38,829 bases of DNA from an uncultured Candidatus Saccharibacteria bacterium (GTDB lineage: Bacteria; Patescibacteria; Saccharimonadia; Saccharimonadales; UBA1547), in contig CAMLKA010000003.1 of assembly GCA_946480535.1 (NCBI GenBank), positions 1-38,829 on the forward strand, given 5' to 3'. Shown in pieces: positions 24,304 through 32,212 of the stretch. The translations under genes were made by a program, and so were the position numbers. The notes beneath the pieces were generated by a model, which was given only the letters and a program-made list of their open reading frames with translations, was not told the origin of the DNA and did not search any database. Position 1 is the first letter of the stretch. The number at the start of each line of letters is the position of its first letter.

Positions 24304-25248
24304 CTACTCTTTATTTGCGAGTTCAACCATACTATCTTCAGGTGTACGACGGCGATTATTACGTCGCGGGGTTACTGATGATTGAGCTGGCCGTGGTGCT
24401 TTTGGCGTATTTGGCCGTGAACGGGCAGTTGGGGTCGTTACGGCTTCTTGTTGAGGCTTCGCTTGTTTCTGGTTCTGTGTGGCCGGAGCGGTTCCCTTTG
24501 CGCGCAATTGTTTTTTCGCATCGAGCGGTTGATTTTGAGCCTGTGCACGCTTCGATGGTGCAGGCTGCGTCAAACGCGCAAACATCATCTTGCCGGCAGC
24601 TGTCTGAAGACTACGAATGAACTCTACTTCAACAATGCTGCCAATCTGCTTATAGGCATGTTCTACAACCACCATAGTGCCATCTTCAAGGTGACCGACG
24701 GCTTGATGCTGATCATTTCCCTTTTGCGTCAATTCAATGCGCGTGCGCTCTCCCGGGAGGTATGCCATTCGAAGTGTCTTCGCGAGTTCATTCACGTTCA
24801 ATACCTCGATACCCTCAACCACCGCAACCTTATTCAGGTTATAGTCGATTGTACAGAGCGCACCGTGGTGTTTCTTGGCAAGTGTCAACAAGCGATTGTC
24901 GACACCTTCTTCGGCCTTCACGCCATCGGCAAAAATAACCGTTTTAATTGACGCGATCGACTGAAGCTGATTGATAATATCGAGTCCATGTCGAGCACGA
25001 GTTCGCTTTTCTGGGTCAGCGTTATCTGCCAAGAATTGCAATTCACCGACAACACTTCTTGGTATGTAGAGTGGGCGCGTTAAAAAGCCCGACTCTGCAA
25101 CGGCTATAATTCGGCCGTCAATAAGCACCGAAGTGTCAACGAATACCGGCGCCAGTGTTGAACGGCGCTCTTTTCGAAATGCATTCGCCGTCAAATAGGT
25201 TGTCTCTACAGCAACTGCCAGTAGGACGATAATAATTAATAGTTCCAT
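24304..25248 (-). CDS. PIN/TRAM domain membrane-anchored protein, YacL-like
   Basis: From ATG 25248 the product is 314 aa. One N-terminal transmembrane helix (about residues 2-20) precedes a PIN nuclease domain: FVDTSVLIDGRI (D38 and D44), GVDNRLLTLAKK and CTIDYNLNKVA are the acidic positions. A TRAM RNA-binding domain follows (ERTRIELTQKG, QAVGHLEDGTMVVVEH). The C-terminal 80 residues are basic and low in complexity (Q, P, A, R, T). YacL proteins of Gram-positives have several membrane helices; this one has a single one. It follows radA by 7 nt with AAGGAG overlapping the radA stop, so they are cotranscribed, as often in Firmicutes. It may cleave RNA at the membrane. Confidence 0.85.
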   Translation of the reverse strand: MELLIIIVLLAVAVETTYLTANAFRKERRSTLAPVFVDTSVLIDGRIIAVAESGFLTRPLYIPRSVVGELQFLADNADPEKRTRARHGLDIINQLQSIASIKTVIFADGVKAEEGVDNRLLTLAKKHHGALCTIDYNLNKVAVVEGIEVLNVNELAKTLRMAYLPGERTRIELTQKGNDQHQAVGHLEDGTMVVVEHAYKQIGSIVEVEFIRSLQTAAGKMMFARLTQPAPSKRAQAQNQPLDAKKQLRAKGTAPATQNQKQAKPQQEAVTTPTARSRPNTPKAPRPAQSSVTPRRNNRRRTPEDSMVELANKE

Positions 25249-25255
25249 ATTCTCC

Positions 25256-26611
25256 TTATTGCCGGAGGTAATCGATGAGCGCAGCACGCACATCACCTAC
25301 CGGTGTAATAAATTCATTTTTTTGTGATTGCTTCGGAGCGACCGCACGTTTAAACCCGAGCTTCTTTGCTTCTGCAATACGCTTATCTGATCCAATGACA
25401 GAACGTATCTCGCCACCAAGACCAACCTCTCCAAAGACTACCGTCTCGTCGTCGATCCGCTTCCCCGCTGCTGCGCTTGCAATAGCCATACAAATAGCTA
25501 AGTCTGCTGCTTGATCTACAAGTTTTAACCCGCCTACTACATTTATATAAATATCTTTATCGGATAAATTCAGTTTTGTTCGGCGCTCCAGCACCGCAAT
25601 AAGTAGGTTGAGTCGGTTCAAATCGAACCCGCTTGCAGTACGTTTAGGATACCCGAAACTCGTTGGATTGACAAGTGCCTGAATTTCAACCAACAGAGGG
25701 CGCGTCCCCTCAAGCGTTGCAAGCACAACCGAGCCGTCCGCCGCTTGACGCTCTGCAAGAAGGGCTGCAGAAGGGTTCTCTACGACGCGCAGACCCTGTT
25801 CGTACATTTCGAAAATCGCCGCTTCGCTCGTAGAGCCAAAACGGTTTTTCGCCGCACGCACTACCTTAAAACCGCCGTAGCGATCACCTTCAAATTGCAG
25901 CACTACATCCACCAAGTGCTCAAGCACCTTTGGTCCTGCAATGCTCCCCTCTTTCGTCACGTGCCCTACCAAGATAACCGCAGACCCGGCAGATTTTGCA
26001 GCGCGGATTAAAACATTGCTACTATTGGTAATCTGGCTCACCGTTCCTGGGGCGCTCGTCATTTCATCGACCGACATCGTCTGGATTGAGTCCACAATAA
26101 CAAGCCCGTAGCCACCCTCTTGAATTGTCGCAGCAATATCATTAGCACTTGTTGAAGCAGCAAAATCAAGCTTTTCTGTCTCGTTTGCGCCAAGTCGTGA
26201 AGCGCGGAGTGCAACTTGGTGTGCAGATTCTTCGCCACTGATATACAAAACTGGCTGCTCTTTAGCGATAGAGGCGGCGAGTTGCAACAGCAGCGTACTC
26301 TTACCAATACCCGGCTGGCCCGCAAGAAGGGTAACCGAACCCGGAACGATACCACCACCAAGGACAGTATCTAAATCACTGACGTTTGTTGTAATGCGTT
26401 TCGTGGACGTATCGGCCTGTGCTTTTTTGATAGGCTGCACCACAAGCCTGTTACCACTCTGGCCCGCTTTTGCAACAGATGACTGCGCAGTGGAAATAGG
26501 CGCTTGCTCAACAAGCGTATTCCATTCGCCACAGTTCTCGCAGCGCCCCATCCATTTGCTATACGAGGCACCGCACTGCTGACACACGAATTGCGTTTTC
26601 GTCTTCACCAT
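25256..26611 (-). CDS. radA: DNA repair protein RadA (Sms)
   Basis: A RecA-like ATPase that drives branch migration in recombinational repair, 451 aa. The N-terminal C4 zinc finger is complete (C10, C13, C24, C27), unlike the lost zinc sites of RpoC and PilB. Walker A is GQPGIGKSTLLLQ, the RadA-specific motif is KNRFGSTSEAAIFEM, and a Lon-like C-terminal domain contains VGEVGLGGEIRSV. The ATG at 26611 has no SD; TGGTATACT ends 10 nt before it. Confidence 0.97.
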   Translation of the reverse strand: MVKTKTQFVCQQCGASYSKWMGRCENCGEWNTLVEQAPISTAQSSVAKAGQSGNRLVVQPIKKAQADTSTKRITTNVSDLDTVLGGGIVPGSVTLLAGQPGIGKSTLLLQLAASIAKEQPVLYISGEESAHQVALRASRLGANETEKLDFAASTSANDIAATIQEGGYGLVIVDSIQTMSVDEMTSAPGTVSQITNSSNVLIRAAKSAGSAVILVGHVTKEGSIAGPKVLEHLVDVVLQFEGDRYGGFKVVRAAKNRFGSTSEAAIFEMYEQGLRVVENPSAALLAERQAADGSVVLATLEGTRPLLVEIQALVNPTSFGYPKRTASGFDLNRLNLLIAVLERRTKLNLSDKDIYINVVGGLKLVDQAADLAICMAIASAAAGKRIDDETVVFGEVGLGGEIRSVIGSDKRIAEAKKLGFKRAVAPKQSQKNEFITPVGDVRAALIDYLRQ

Positions 26612-26621
26612 TATCTTTTTA

Positions 26622-26630
26622 AGTATACCA
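26622..26630 (-). promoter_or_regulatory. Extended -10 promoter of radA
   Basis: TGGTATACT on the minus strand ends 10 nt before the ATG, predicting a 5' untranslated region of 3-4 nt. It lies in the 22-nt gap after the HExxH peptidase gene. Confidence 0.55.
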
Positions 26631-26633
26631 TCG

Positions 26634-27635
26634 CTATACAGATGGACCCTGGTCTATCTCGCTGTAGCTATCAAGGCTGTCGTTCAGTACCTCGACTTGC
26701 TTCGCGATTTCCTGGTACTCGCCGTAATACGTATTATAGATTTCTATATTGGCATTAATCGCCCGCCTGTCATTCTCAAGTGCGTTCGAACGTCGAATCA
26801 GCGCTGCTCGTTCGGCGTTAAACTGTGCCTGCGATGAAAAGCTGCCGCTTGTTGCTCGTGCATTAAACGCATTAATATCAGCCGTAAGCTGTCCCGCTGC
26901 ACTGTCATAGTTTTTACTTTGCTCTTGGATAGTCGCTGAAAGCGATTCCATCTTCGAAAACAACTCATCCGCACGGCTGTGAAGCGCGAGATACACGCTA
27001 CTGTACTGTTCGTGAAGTGCGAGTACCGCCTTTCGGTTAAAATACTGGCCATAGTACGCTTCGAGTGAGTCGCTCAGGGATGCGACCTCAGTTCCAAGAA
27101 TTGAATGAAGCTCATTTGCAAACTCACCAGGCTCCGTACGTTCGTAATACTCCATACGCGTTTTTAATTCACTATTATCAAGGCCTTCGTATGCTTCACG
27201 GAGCTCTACGCTCAACTTGTCACGCTCTTCACTGCCCATTCGATACCAAGCTGCGTGCAGCATTTCGTGCGCTGCAGTTACCTCTTTCATGCCATCAAGC
27301 TGATCGTTTGTAAGGGCGTAGATGTAAATACGATCGTCGGTTGTATAGCATCCCAAAATTGGGCTACCCGCTTCCTGTCGAGGACATTTCGTATTAAACG
27401 TCTCCTGGCTCTCTACCTCAGGCTTGGTAGCGTAAAAGACAAACCGACCTTCATCAGTAAAAGAAATACGCTGGCCAATTGCCTGCACCTCAGAGGTTGG
27501 CTCATAGCCCCAGACCGCAATTTGGTCGAGGACATACTGTCGATTCATAAAGAGCCATATCGCAGCGACAATAAATAGACCGCTTACAACAAAGGCGATA
27601 ATTGAACCAATTCTACTAGTTTTCGTGTTCGACAT
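26634..27635 (-). CDS. Membrane-anchored zinc metallopeptidase-like protein (HExxH)
   Basis: A 333-aa protein with an N-terminal transmembrane helix (about residues 8-30), so the rest is probably outside the membrane. HEMLH (residues 123-127) in TAAHEMLHAAWYRMG is a zincin-type HExxH motif; the third ligand is unclear, though acidic residues follow in FANELHSILGTE. The C-terminal part (about 210-325) is a long predicted coiled coil rich in A, E, Q, S and N. The start ATG overlaps the end of clpC by 20 nt, so the two are cotranscribed and probably share CIRCE control. A role in surface protein turnover under stress is a guess. Confidence 0.7.
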   Translation of the reverse strand: MSNTKTSRIGSIIAFVVSGLFIVAAIWLFMNRQYVLDQIAVWGYEPTSEVQAIGQRISFTDEGRFVFYATKPEVESQETFNTKCPRQEAGSPILGCYTTDDRIYIYALTNDQLDGMKEVTAAHEMLHAAWYRMGSEERDKLSVELREAYEGLDNSELKTRMEYYERTEPGEFANELHSILGTEVASLSDSLEAYYGQYFNRKAVLALHEQYSSVYLALHSRADELFSKMESLSATIQEQSKNYDSAAGQLTADINAFNARATSGSFSSQAQFNAERAALIRRSNALENDRRAINANIEIYNTYYGEYQEIAKQVEVLNDSLDSYSEIDQGPSV

Positions 27636-30096
27636 TAAGGTGAATTTTTCCTTTTATAGCAGTTGCTTTCAATACCGTTCCCTTATCATACTCTTCACTC
27701 AGTATACCCTCGGCAATTTCGTGCTCCAAAAGTTCTTGCATGGCACGTCGCAAAGGACGAGCGCCGTATTTCTCATCATACCCTTCGGCAATGATAAGGC
27801 GCTTAGCGGACGGCGTCACAATAAGATGAACGCCCTTTCGGTTGAGCCGGTCTTGTAACTCGCTAAGAAGTGTATCAAATATCTTCCCTACTTCCTTGCG
27901 AGTCAGCGCCCTAAACGTAACAATTGCATCAAAACGGTTAATGAGCTCCGGGCGCATCATTTTCTCGAGCGCCTCACGAGCAATCGTCGCGTTCTCGGCA
28001 TGCACTTGGTCAAGCTCCCGAGCATCTTCGCGTGTCTTTGCATGGAACCCAAGGCTTGATTCTTTCATCATCTGCTCGGCGCCCAAGTTACTCGTCAGGA
28101 TGATGATTGCATTCGAGAAGTCAACCGAACGACCCTTTGCGTCAGTAAGCTTTCCGTCTTCAAGCAGCTGAAGAAGTAAGTTGAATACTTCTCGATTTGC
28201 CTTTTCAATCTCATCAAAGAGCACGACACTATACGGCTGTCGGCGAATTTTGTCGGTCAACTGACCACCATCATCGTAGCCGACGTAGCCTGCCGGTGCA
28301 CCGAGGAGGCGGCTTGTGTTGTGTCGCTCGCTGAATTCACTCATGTCAATCTTGATGAGCGAGTCATCGCTTCCAAACACTTCACGTGCGAGAACGCGCG
28401 CAAGCTCGGTCTTACCTACACCAGTTGGACCAAGAAATACAAACGAACCAATCGGACGTCGATTCGAAGCCACGCCGCTTCGACTGCGGCGAATCGCTCG
28501 AGAGACCTTTTCAACGGCTTCCTCTTGTCCAATCACATACTTACCCAGGTGCTTTTCGAGCGTTCGAAGCATTTTTGCTTCCGACTTTTGTACACGCTTT
28601 ACAGGAATGCCGGTCATCTGCGCAATCGCCTGCGCGATATCATCATCGGTAAGTTGTACTGGGGTTTTCTTTTCGCTCTCTTCGCGAGATTCTTCGAGCT
28701 TTTCGGTAAGCTGGCTAATCCGAGTCTTGTATAATGCCGCTCGCTCATACTCTTCTGCCGCTACGGCTTCTTCCATCTTCTCGTTCAGGTTCTTTAGCTG
28801 CTTCATGTAGTCGCGAACCTTACTTGGCTTGTGGCCACTCTGAACGCGTACCCGTGCCGCAGCTTCATCAATGACATCAATTGCCTTGTCCGGCATAAAC
28901 CGTTCGCTAATATACCTATCGGCCATATACACCGCGTCTTCAATGACTTCGTCGCTAATTGAAACACCATGGTGCTTCTCGTAGTACGCGCGAAGCCCTT
29001 TCAAAATTGCAATTGCGTCTTTTGTCTTTGGCTCTGGAACAATAATTGTTTGAAGACGACGCTCAAGGGCGGTATCTTTCTCAATATGCTTTCGGTATTC
29101 TTCGATGGTAGTTGCGCCAATAAGTCGCATTTCACCACGAGCAAGCGCGGGCTTTAGCATATTTGCAGCGTCAAGCGCACCCTCGGCTGCACCAGCACCG
29201 ACAAGCAAATGAAGCTCATCAATGAACACAATAACGTTCTTTTGCTCTTGCAGCTCGGCAACAACTTTTTTTAGACGCTCTTCGAACTCACCTCGATACT
29301 TCGTACCGGCAATCATGCCCGCAAGGTCAAGCTGAATGATTCGCTTATCAAGTAAGTGCTCTGGCACATCTTCACTTGCAATACGCTGAGCAATTCCTTC
29401 AACAATAGCCGTTTTACCTACACCAGGTTCGCCAATAAGCACGGGGTTATTCTTTGTGCGTCGACTCAAGATAGTGACAAGTCGCTCCTCCTGCTCTTTG
29501 CGGCCAATAACCGGGTCAAGCTTGCCCGCCTTTGCACGGGCGGTAAGATCAGTTCCAAATACGCCAAGGAGACCTCGGTCACGCGGCTTCTTTGTTGGAC
29601 GCTCTATCTCTTCGACGGATTCAGTATTTGTATCGCTATTACGGTCAAGGTACTCTTCAAGCTCAGAAAGAATTTCTGCAATATCAACATTCATATCACG
29701 AAGCAACACGGTCGCTCGTGCGTTTTTCTGAGACAAAATACTATAAAGAATATGTTCGGTACCTAGGTAGTCTTGACGGAATTCCTGAGCGACATCCCAG
29801 CTCATTTTGAGCGTGAGCTTGGCGGTTTCACTGAGGTTTTTTGTCATAATACCAGAAGTAAAATTAGCACTAATAGGAACGGCGCTCAGTGCGGACTGCG
29901 CCTTATCAAGTGTGACCCCAGCATCTGCTAAAATCTTCGCACCTACAGAGGCTCCCTGTGCCATTACGCCAAGAAGGAGATGCTCCGTGCCAACATATGA
30001 ACTGCCATACCCTTGGGCAATAAGTGTTGCGTGATGAAGACTTGTCCGAGCGTTGTCGGTCAAGTGAGAGATGAATTCTGCAAAATCATCAGACAT
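27616..30096 (-). CDS. clpC: ATP-dependent Clp protease ATP-binding subunit ClpC
   Basis: An AAA+ unfoldase with two ATPase rings, partner of ClpP. From ATG 30096 ([12 protein letters not shown]) it is 826 aa. The Clp-N repeats cover about residues 1-140. D1 has Walker [14 protein letters not shown] and Walker [16 protein letters not shown]; the middle domain is a short coiled coil (about 400-460) typical of ClpC/E rather than ClpB. D2 has [14 protein letters not shown]. The ClpP-docking loop carries LGF (ESSLGFHAK). A GGAGG lies 15 nt before this ATG, rather far; an ATG nine codons upstream (30123) is a weaker alternative. A perfect CIRCE lies upstream. Confidence 0.95.
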   Translation of the reverse strand: MSDDFAEFISHLTDNARTSLHHATLIAQGYGSSYVGTEHLLLGVMAQGASVGAKILADAGVTLDKAQSALSAVPISANFTSGIMTKNLSETAKLTLKMSWDVAQEFRQDYLGTEHILYSILSQKNARATVLLRDMNVDIAEILSELEEYLDRNSDTNTESVEEIERPTKKPRDRGLLGVFGTDLTARAKAGKLDPVIGRKEQEERLVTILSRRTKNNPVLIGEPGVGKTAIVEGIAQRIASEDVPEHLLDKRIIQLDLAGMIAGTKYRGEFEERLKKVVAELQEQKNVIVFIDELHLLVGAGAAEGALDAANMLKPALARGEMRLIGATTIEEYRKHIEKDTALERRLQTIIVPEPKTKDAIAILKGLRAYYEKHHGVSISDEVIEDAVYMADRYISERFMPDKAIDVIDEAAARVRVQSGHKPSKVRDYMKQLKNLNEKMEEAVAAEEYERAALYKTRISQLTEKLEESREESEKKTPVQLTDDDIAQAIAQMTGIPVKRVQKSEAKMLRTLEKHLGKYVIGQEEAVEKVSRAIRRSRSGVASNRRPIGSFVFLGPTGVGKTELARVLAREVFGSDDSLIKIDMSEFSERHNTSRLLGAPAGYVGYDDGGQLTDKIRRQPYSVVLFDEIEKANREVFNLLLQLLEDGKLTDAKGRSVDFSNAIIILTSNLGAEQMMKESSLGFHAKTREDARELDQVHAENATIAREALEKMMRPELINRFDAIVTFRALTRKEVGKIFDTLLSELQDRLNRKGVHLIVTPSAKRLIIAEGYDEKYGARPLRRAMQELLEHEIAEGILSEEYDKGTVLKATAIKGKIHLNVEHEN

Positions 30097-30166
30097 ATAT
30101 CTATTATCTATCCTCCATGGCATGAAGCACAAGAGTAATTAATTCCCTCTCTTGTTTCATATATCT

Positions 30167-30194
30167 AGTATAGCAAAATTAGCACTCCGTGCAA
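30167..30194 (-). promoter_or_regulatory. clpC promoter embedded in CIRCE
   Basis: TTGCAC (30189-30194) in the CIRCE spacer, 16 nt, then TATACT (30167-30172) preceded by TGC. The layout matches the clpP promoter: the -35 box is inside the operator. Confidence 0.75.
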
Positions 30195-30205
30195 TAGAGT
30201 GCTAA
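30179..30205. promoter_or_regulatory. CIRCE operator (HrcA binding site), clpC
   Basis: An exact TTAGCACTC-N9-GAGTGCTAA between nusA and clpC. The spacer differs from the clpP copy, so only the conserved arms are shared, as expected of an operator kept by selection. Confidence 0.95.
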
Positions 30206-30224
30206 TTTATACTTCTTCGAATTT

Positions 30225-31355
30225 TTATTCTTCAGTTGCTTCTTCAACAGCACTAAGAAGACTGTCTTCGATGTTCTTTCGTGGCTTTTCAGCGGGCTTT
30301 GGTGCAGTCGCTGCAGTTGCCTGCTCAATATCAAGCTCGTATCCCGTAAGGCGACTTGCGAGGCGAACGTTCTGTCCACCGCGGCCAATAGCAATTGACT
30401 GTTGGTCTTCGCTTACAAATACCTTCGCGCGCTTTTCCTTCTCGTCAACTTCAACCTTCACCACTTCAGCTGGGCTGAGGGCATTCTTGATGAATTGCTC
30501 AGTGTTATCGTCAAACGTAACAATGTCGACCTTTTCTTGGTCGCCAATTTCGTTCATGACAGCTTGAACACGCGTACCATGACCACCGACAAAGGTACCC
30601 ACTGGGTCTACACCAGGAACAGCGCTCGAAACAGCAAGTTTCGTGCGGCGACCTGCTTCACGAGCAATAGCCTTAATTTCAACAGCACCAGTTTCAAGCT
30701 CAGGGACTTCCTGGCGGAAAAGGTACTCAACAAATGCTTCGTTGCCACGACTCAAAATAAGTTGTGGACCACGGTTCTCACGCTCGATGTCTTTAATGAA
30801 GACCTTAATGCGACTTCCGACATTGTAGAATTCACCTTGAATTTGTTCGCTTTGTGGAATAATTCCACTCGCTTTACCAATTTCAACGCGAACCACGCGA
30901 GGCTCGACGCGCTGTACAGTACCGGTAACAACGGTACCGATCTTGTCTTCGTACTCTTCGAGAACAACTTCACGTTCTGCTTCGCGAAGACGTTGAAGCA
31001 CTACCTGCTTTGCAGTTTGCGCAGCAACACGACCAAAGCTTTCTACTTCGTGTGTTTCTTCAATAATGTCACCGAGTTCAGCGTCGGCCTTTACCTTCTT
31101 CGCTTCTTCGAGGCTAATTTCGTGCGCGTCGCTTCCGACCACTTCAACAACTTCACGGCCTACAAATACCTTTGCAGTACCGTTAGCGGTGTTAAGTTCG
31201 GCGCGAACTTCTTGGTCACGCTCACCGTTATCACGGCGCCATGCAGCGGCAATAGCCTGTTCGATAACAGAAAGTACGGTCTCTTCTGGGAGGTTCTTTT
31301 CGTCAGCAATGGTGCGAACGGCAAGGGTGAGTTGTTTTAGGTTTAATTCATCCAT
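30225..31355 (-). CDS. nusA: Transcription termination/antitermination protein NusA
   Basis: NusA binds RNA polymerase and modulates pausing, termination and antitermination. The 376-aa product has the N-terminal polymerase-binding domain (about 1-125), an S1 domain (GTVVTGTVQRVEPRVVRVEIG), KH1 (VGTFVGGHGTRVQAVMNEI) and KH2 (SIAIGRGGQNVRLASRLTG), then a short alanine- and proline-rich tail; there are no acidic repeats. The ATG at 31355 has AAAGGA with 8-9 nt spacing. No rimP or infB neighbours are seen, so the usual operon is split; clpC follows behind its own promoter. Confidence 0.97.
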   Translation of the reverse strand: MDELNLKQLTLAVRTIADEKNLPEETVLSVIEQAIAAAWRRDNGERDQEVRAELNTANGTAKVFVGREVVEVVGSDAHEISLEEAKKVKADAELGDIIEETHEVESFGRVAAQTAKQVVLQRLREAEREVVLEEYEDKIGTVVTGTVQRVEPRVVRVEIGKASGIIPQSEQIQGEFYNVGSRIKVFIKDIERENRGPQLILSRGNEAFVEYLFRQEVPELETGAVEIKAIAREAGRRTKLAVSSAVPGVDPVGTFVGGHGTRVQAVMNEIGDQEKVDIVTFDDNTEQFIKNALSPAEVVKVEVDEKEKRAKVFVSEDQQSIAIGRGGQNVRLASRLTGYELDIEQATAATAPKPAEKPRKNIEDSLLSAVEEATEE

Positions 31356-31431
31356 TGTGTTAATCCTTTCATGAGAATTAATAGGCTTTCTAGTAAAAAA
31401 TCCGACCTGCCGGCCGGAATGTACTGTTCAT

Positions 31432-31460
31432 AGTATAGAACACTGCTTCCATTTTCGCAA
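31432..31460 (-). promoter_or_regulatory. nusA promoter
   Basis: TTGCGA (31455-31460), 17 nt, TATACT (31432-31437) on the minus strand. The leader of about 70 nt carries a GC-rich inverted repeat around CCGGCCGG. Confidence 0.65.
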
Positions 31461-31467
31461 GGGATAT

Positions 31468-32166
31468 TTAGGGGGACGGAAGCTGCTGAGCAGGACAGCT
31501 TGCAAGCACACCTGCCATTGCATCTCTTTCGGCGACAGTCACCCATAGAGCGTACTTATGCTTAATCGCAATTTGCCTTGCTACATAGTCACAGCGAAAG
31601 GCTTTATTTTTAGGGAGCCATGACGCAGCGTCGGCGTCGCTTTTCGCTTGATTCTGGCTCCCTGAGACTGCGAGGAGTTCAAGCGGATCATTCGCAAGTT
31701 GCTCCCGCTGAGCCTGAGTCAATAACTGCGCACCTTTCTGCCAGGCGTCCGACAGCGCAACGACATGATCTATTTGCACCTCGGTACTTTTTTCATTTGT
31801 GAACGCCACCGTCTCGCCCGTATATGGATCGCGTAAAATCCCAGTGATCACTTTGCATTCAGTATCGAGGGTCGGATTTTCTAAATCCCGATACAAAATA
31901 ATATTTCGTGTTGTACATCCGTTTATCGTATCCCAACCATCCCCAAACTGATCGCGACTATAGCCAGTTTTCGGCGCTCGCCCCTTCACCTCGAGTGCAT
32001 GAAGCGTTGCTACCGCGCTCTTTTCCATCGTCTCGACAGGAGGCTGACTTACTTCTTGGGATTGTCGAGGCAGGCTTTCTTCAATCATCCGCGGCATAGC
32101 ACCCGCAAGAAGAGCGATAGATATCACTCCAACAACAAATATGATCACCGCCCTCCGCCTACGCAT
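31468..32166 (-). CDS. Secreted HNH endonuclease family protein (DUF1524-like)
   Basis: A 232-aa protein with an N-terminal signal or anchor (MRRRRAVIIFVVGVISIALL). The mature part follows the secreted nuclease pattern of Streptomyces and relatives: GYSRDQFGDGWDTINGCTTR, a cysteine-linked middle (C in NGCTTR and TECKV), IDHVVALSDAWQKGA with the metal-binding D-H, and a later N-x-x-K plus AFRCDYVARQIAIKHKY. It probably degrades extracellular DNA or RNA for nucleotide salvage or uptake. The ATG has no SD; TGTCATAAT ends 6 nt before it, so the mRNA is probably leaderless. It is divergent from the aminopeptidase gene. Confidence 0.82.
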   Translation of the reverse strand: MRRRRAVIIFVVGVISIALLAGAMPRMIEESLPRQSQEVSQPPVETMEKSAVATLHALEVKGRAPKTGYSRDQFGDGWDTINGCTTRNIILYRDLENPTLDTECKVITGILRDPYTGETVAFTNEKSTEVQIDHVVALSDAWQKGAQLLTQAQREQLANDPLELLAVSGSQNQAKSDADAASWLPKNKAFRCDYVARQIAIKHKYALWVTVAERDAMAGVLASCPAQQLPSP

Positions 32167-32172
32167 GGTTCT

Positions 32173-32205
32173 ATTATGACAGCCGATTGTTAACTCTGAT
32201 ACAAT
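32173..32205. promoter_or_regulatory. Overlapping divergent leaderless promoters
   Basis: In a 46-bp gap, the minus-strand -10 TGTCATAAT (32173-32181) ends 6 nt from the nuclease ATG, and the plus-strand promoter ATGACA (32176-32181), 18 nt, TACAAT (32200-32205) ends 7 nt from the aminopeptidase ATG. The minus -10 and plus -35 occupy the same bases, so the two promoters should compete. Confidence 0.65.
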
Positions 32206-32212
32206 TATAGGT

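Noticed and set aside
9151..30205. The two identical inverted repeats as a CRISPR or mobile-element signature
   Set aside because: There are only two copies 21 kb apart, each at a clp promoter, and both match the CIRCE consensus exactly.
30402..31340. 312-codon plus-strand frame opposite nusA
   Set aside because: It is a mirror of the nusA codons: no SD, no recognisable motif, phenylalanine/asparagine-rich composition typical of antisense frames. NusA is unambiguous.
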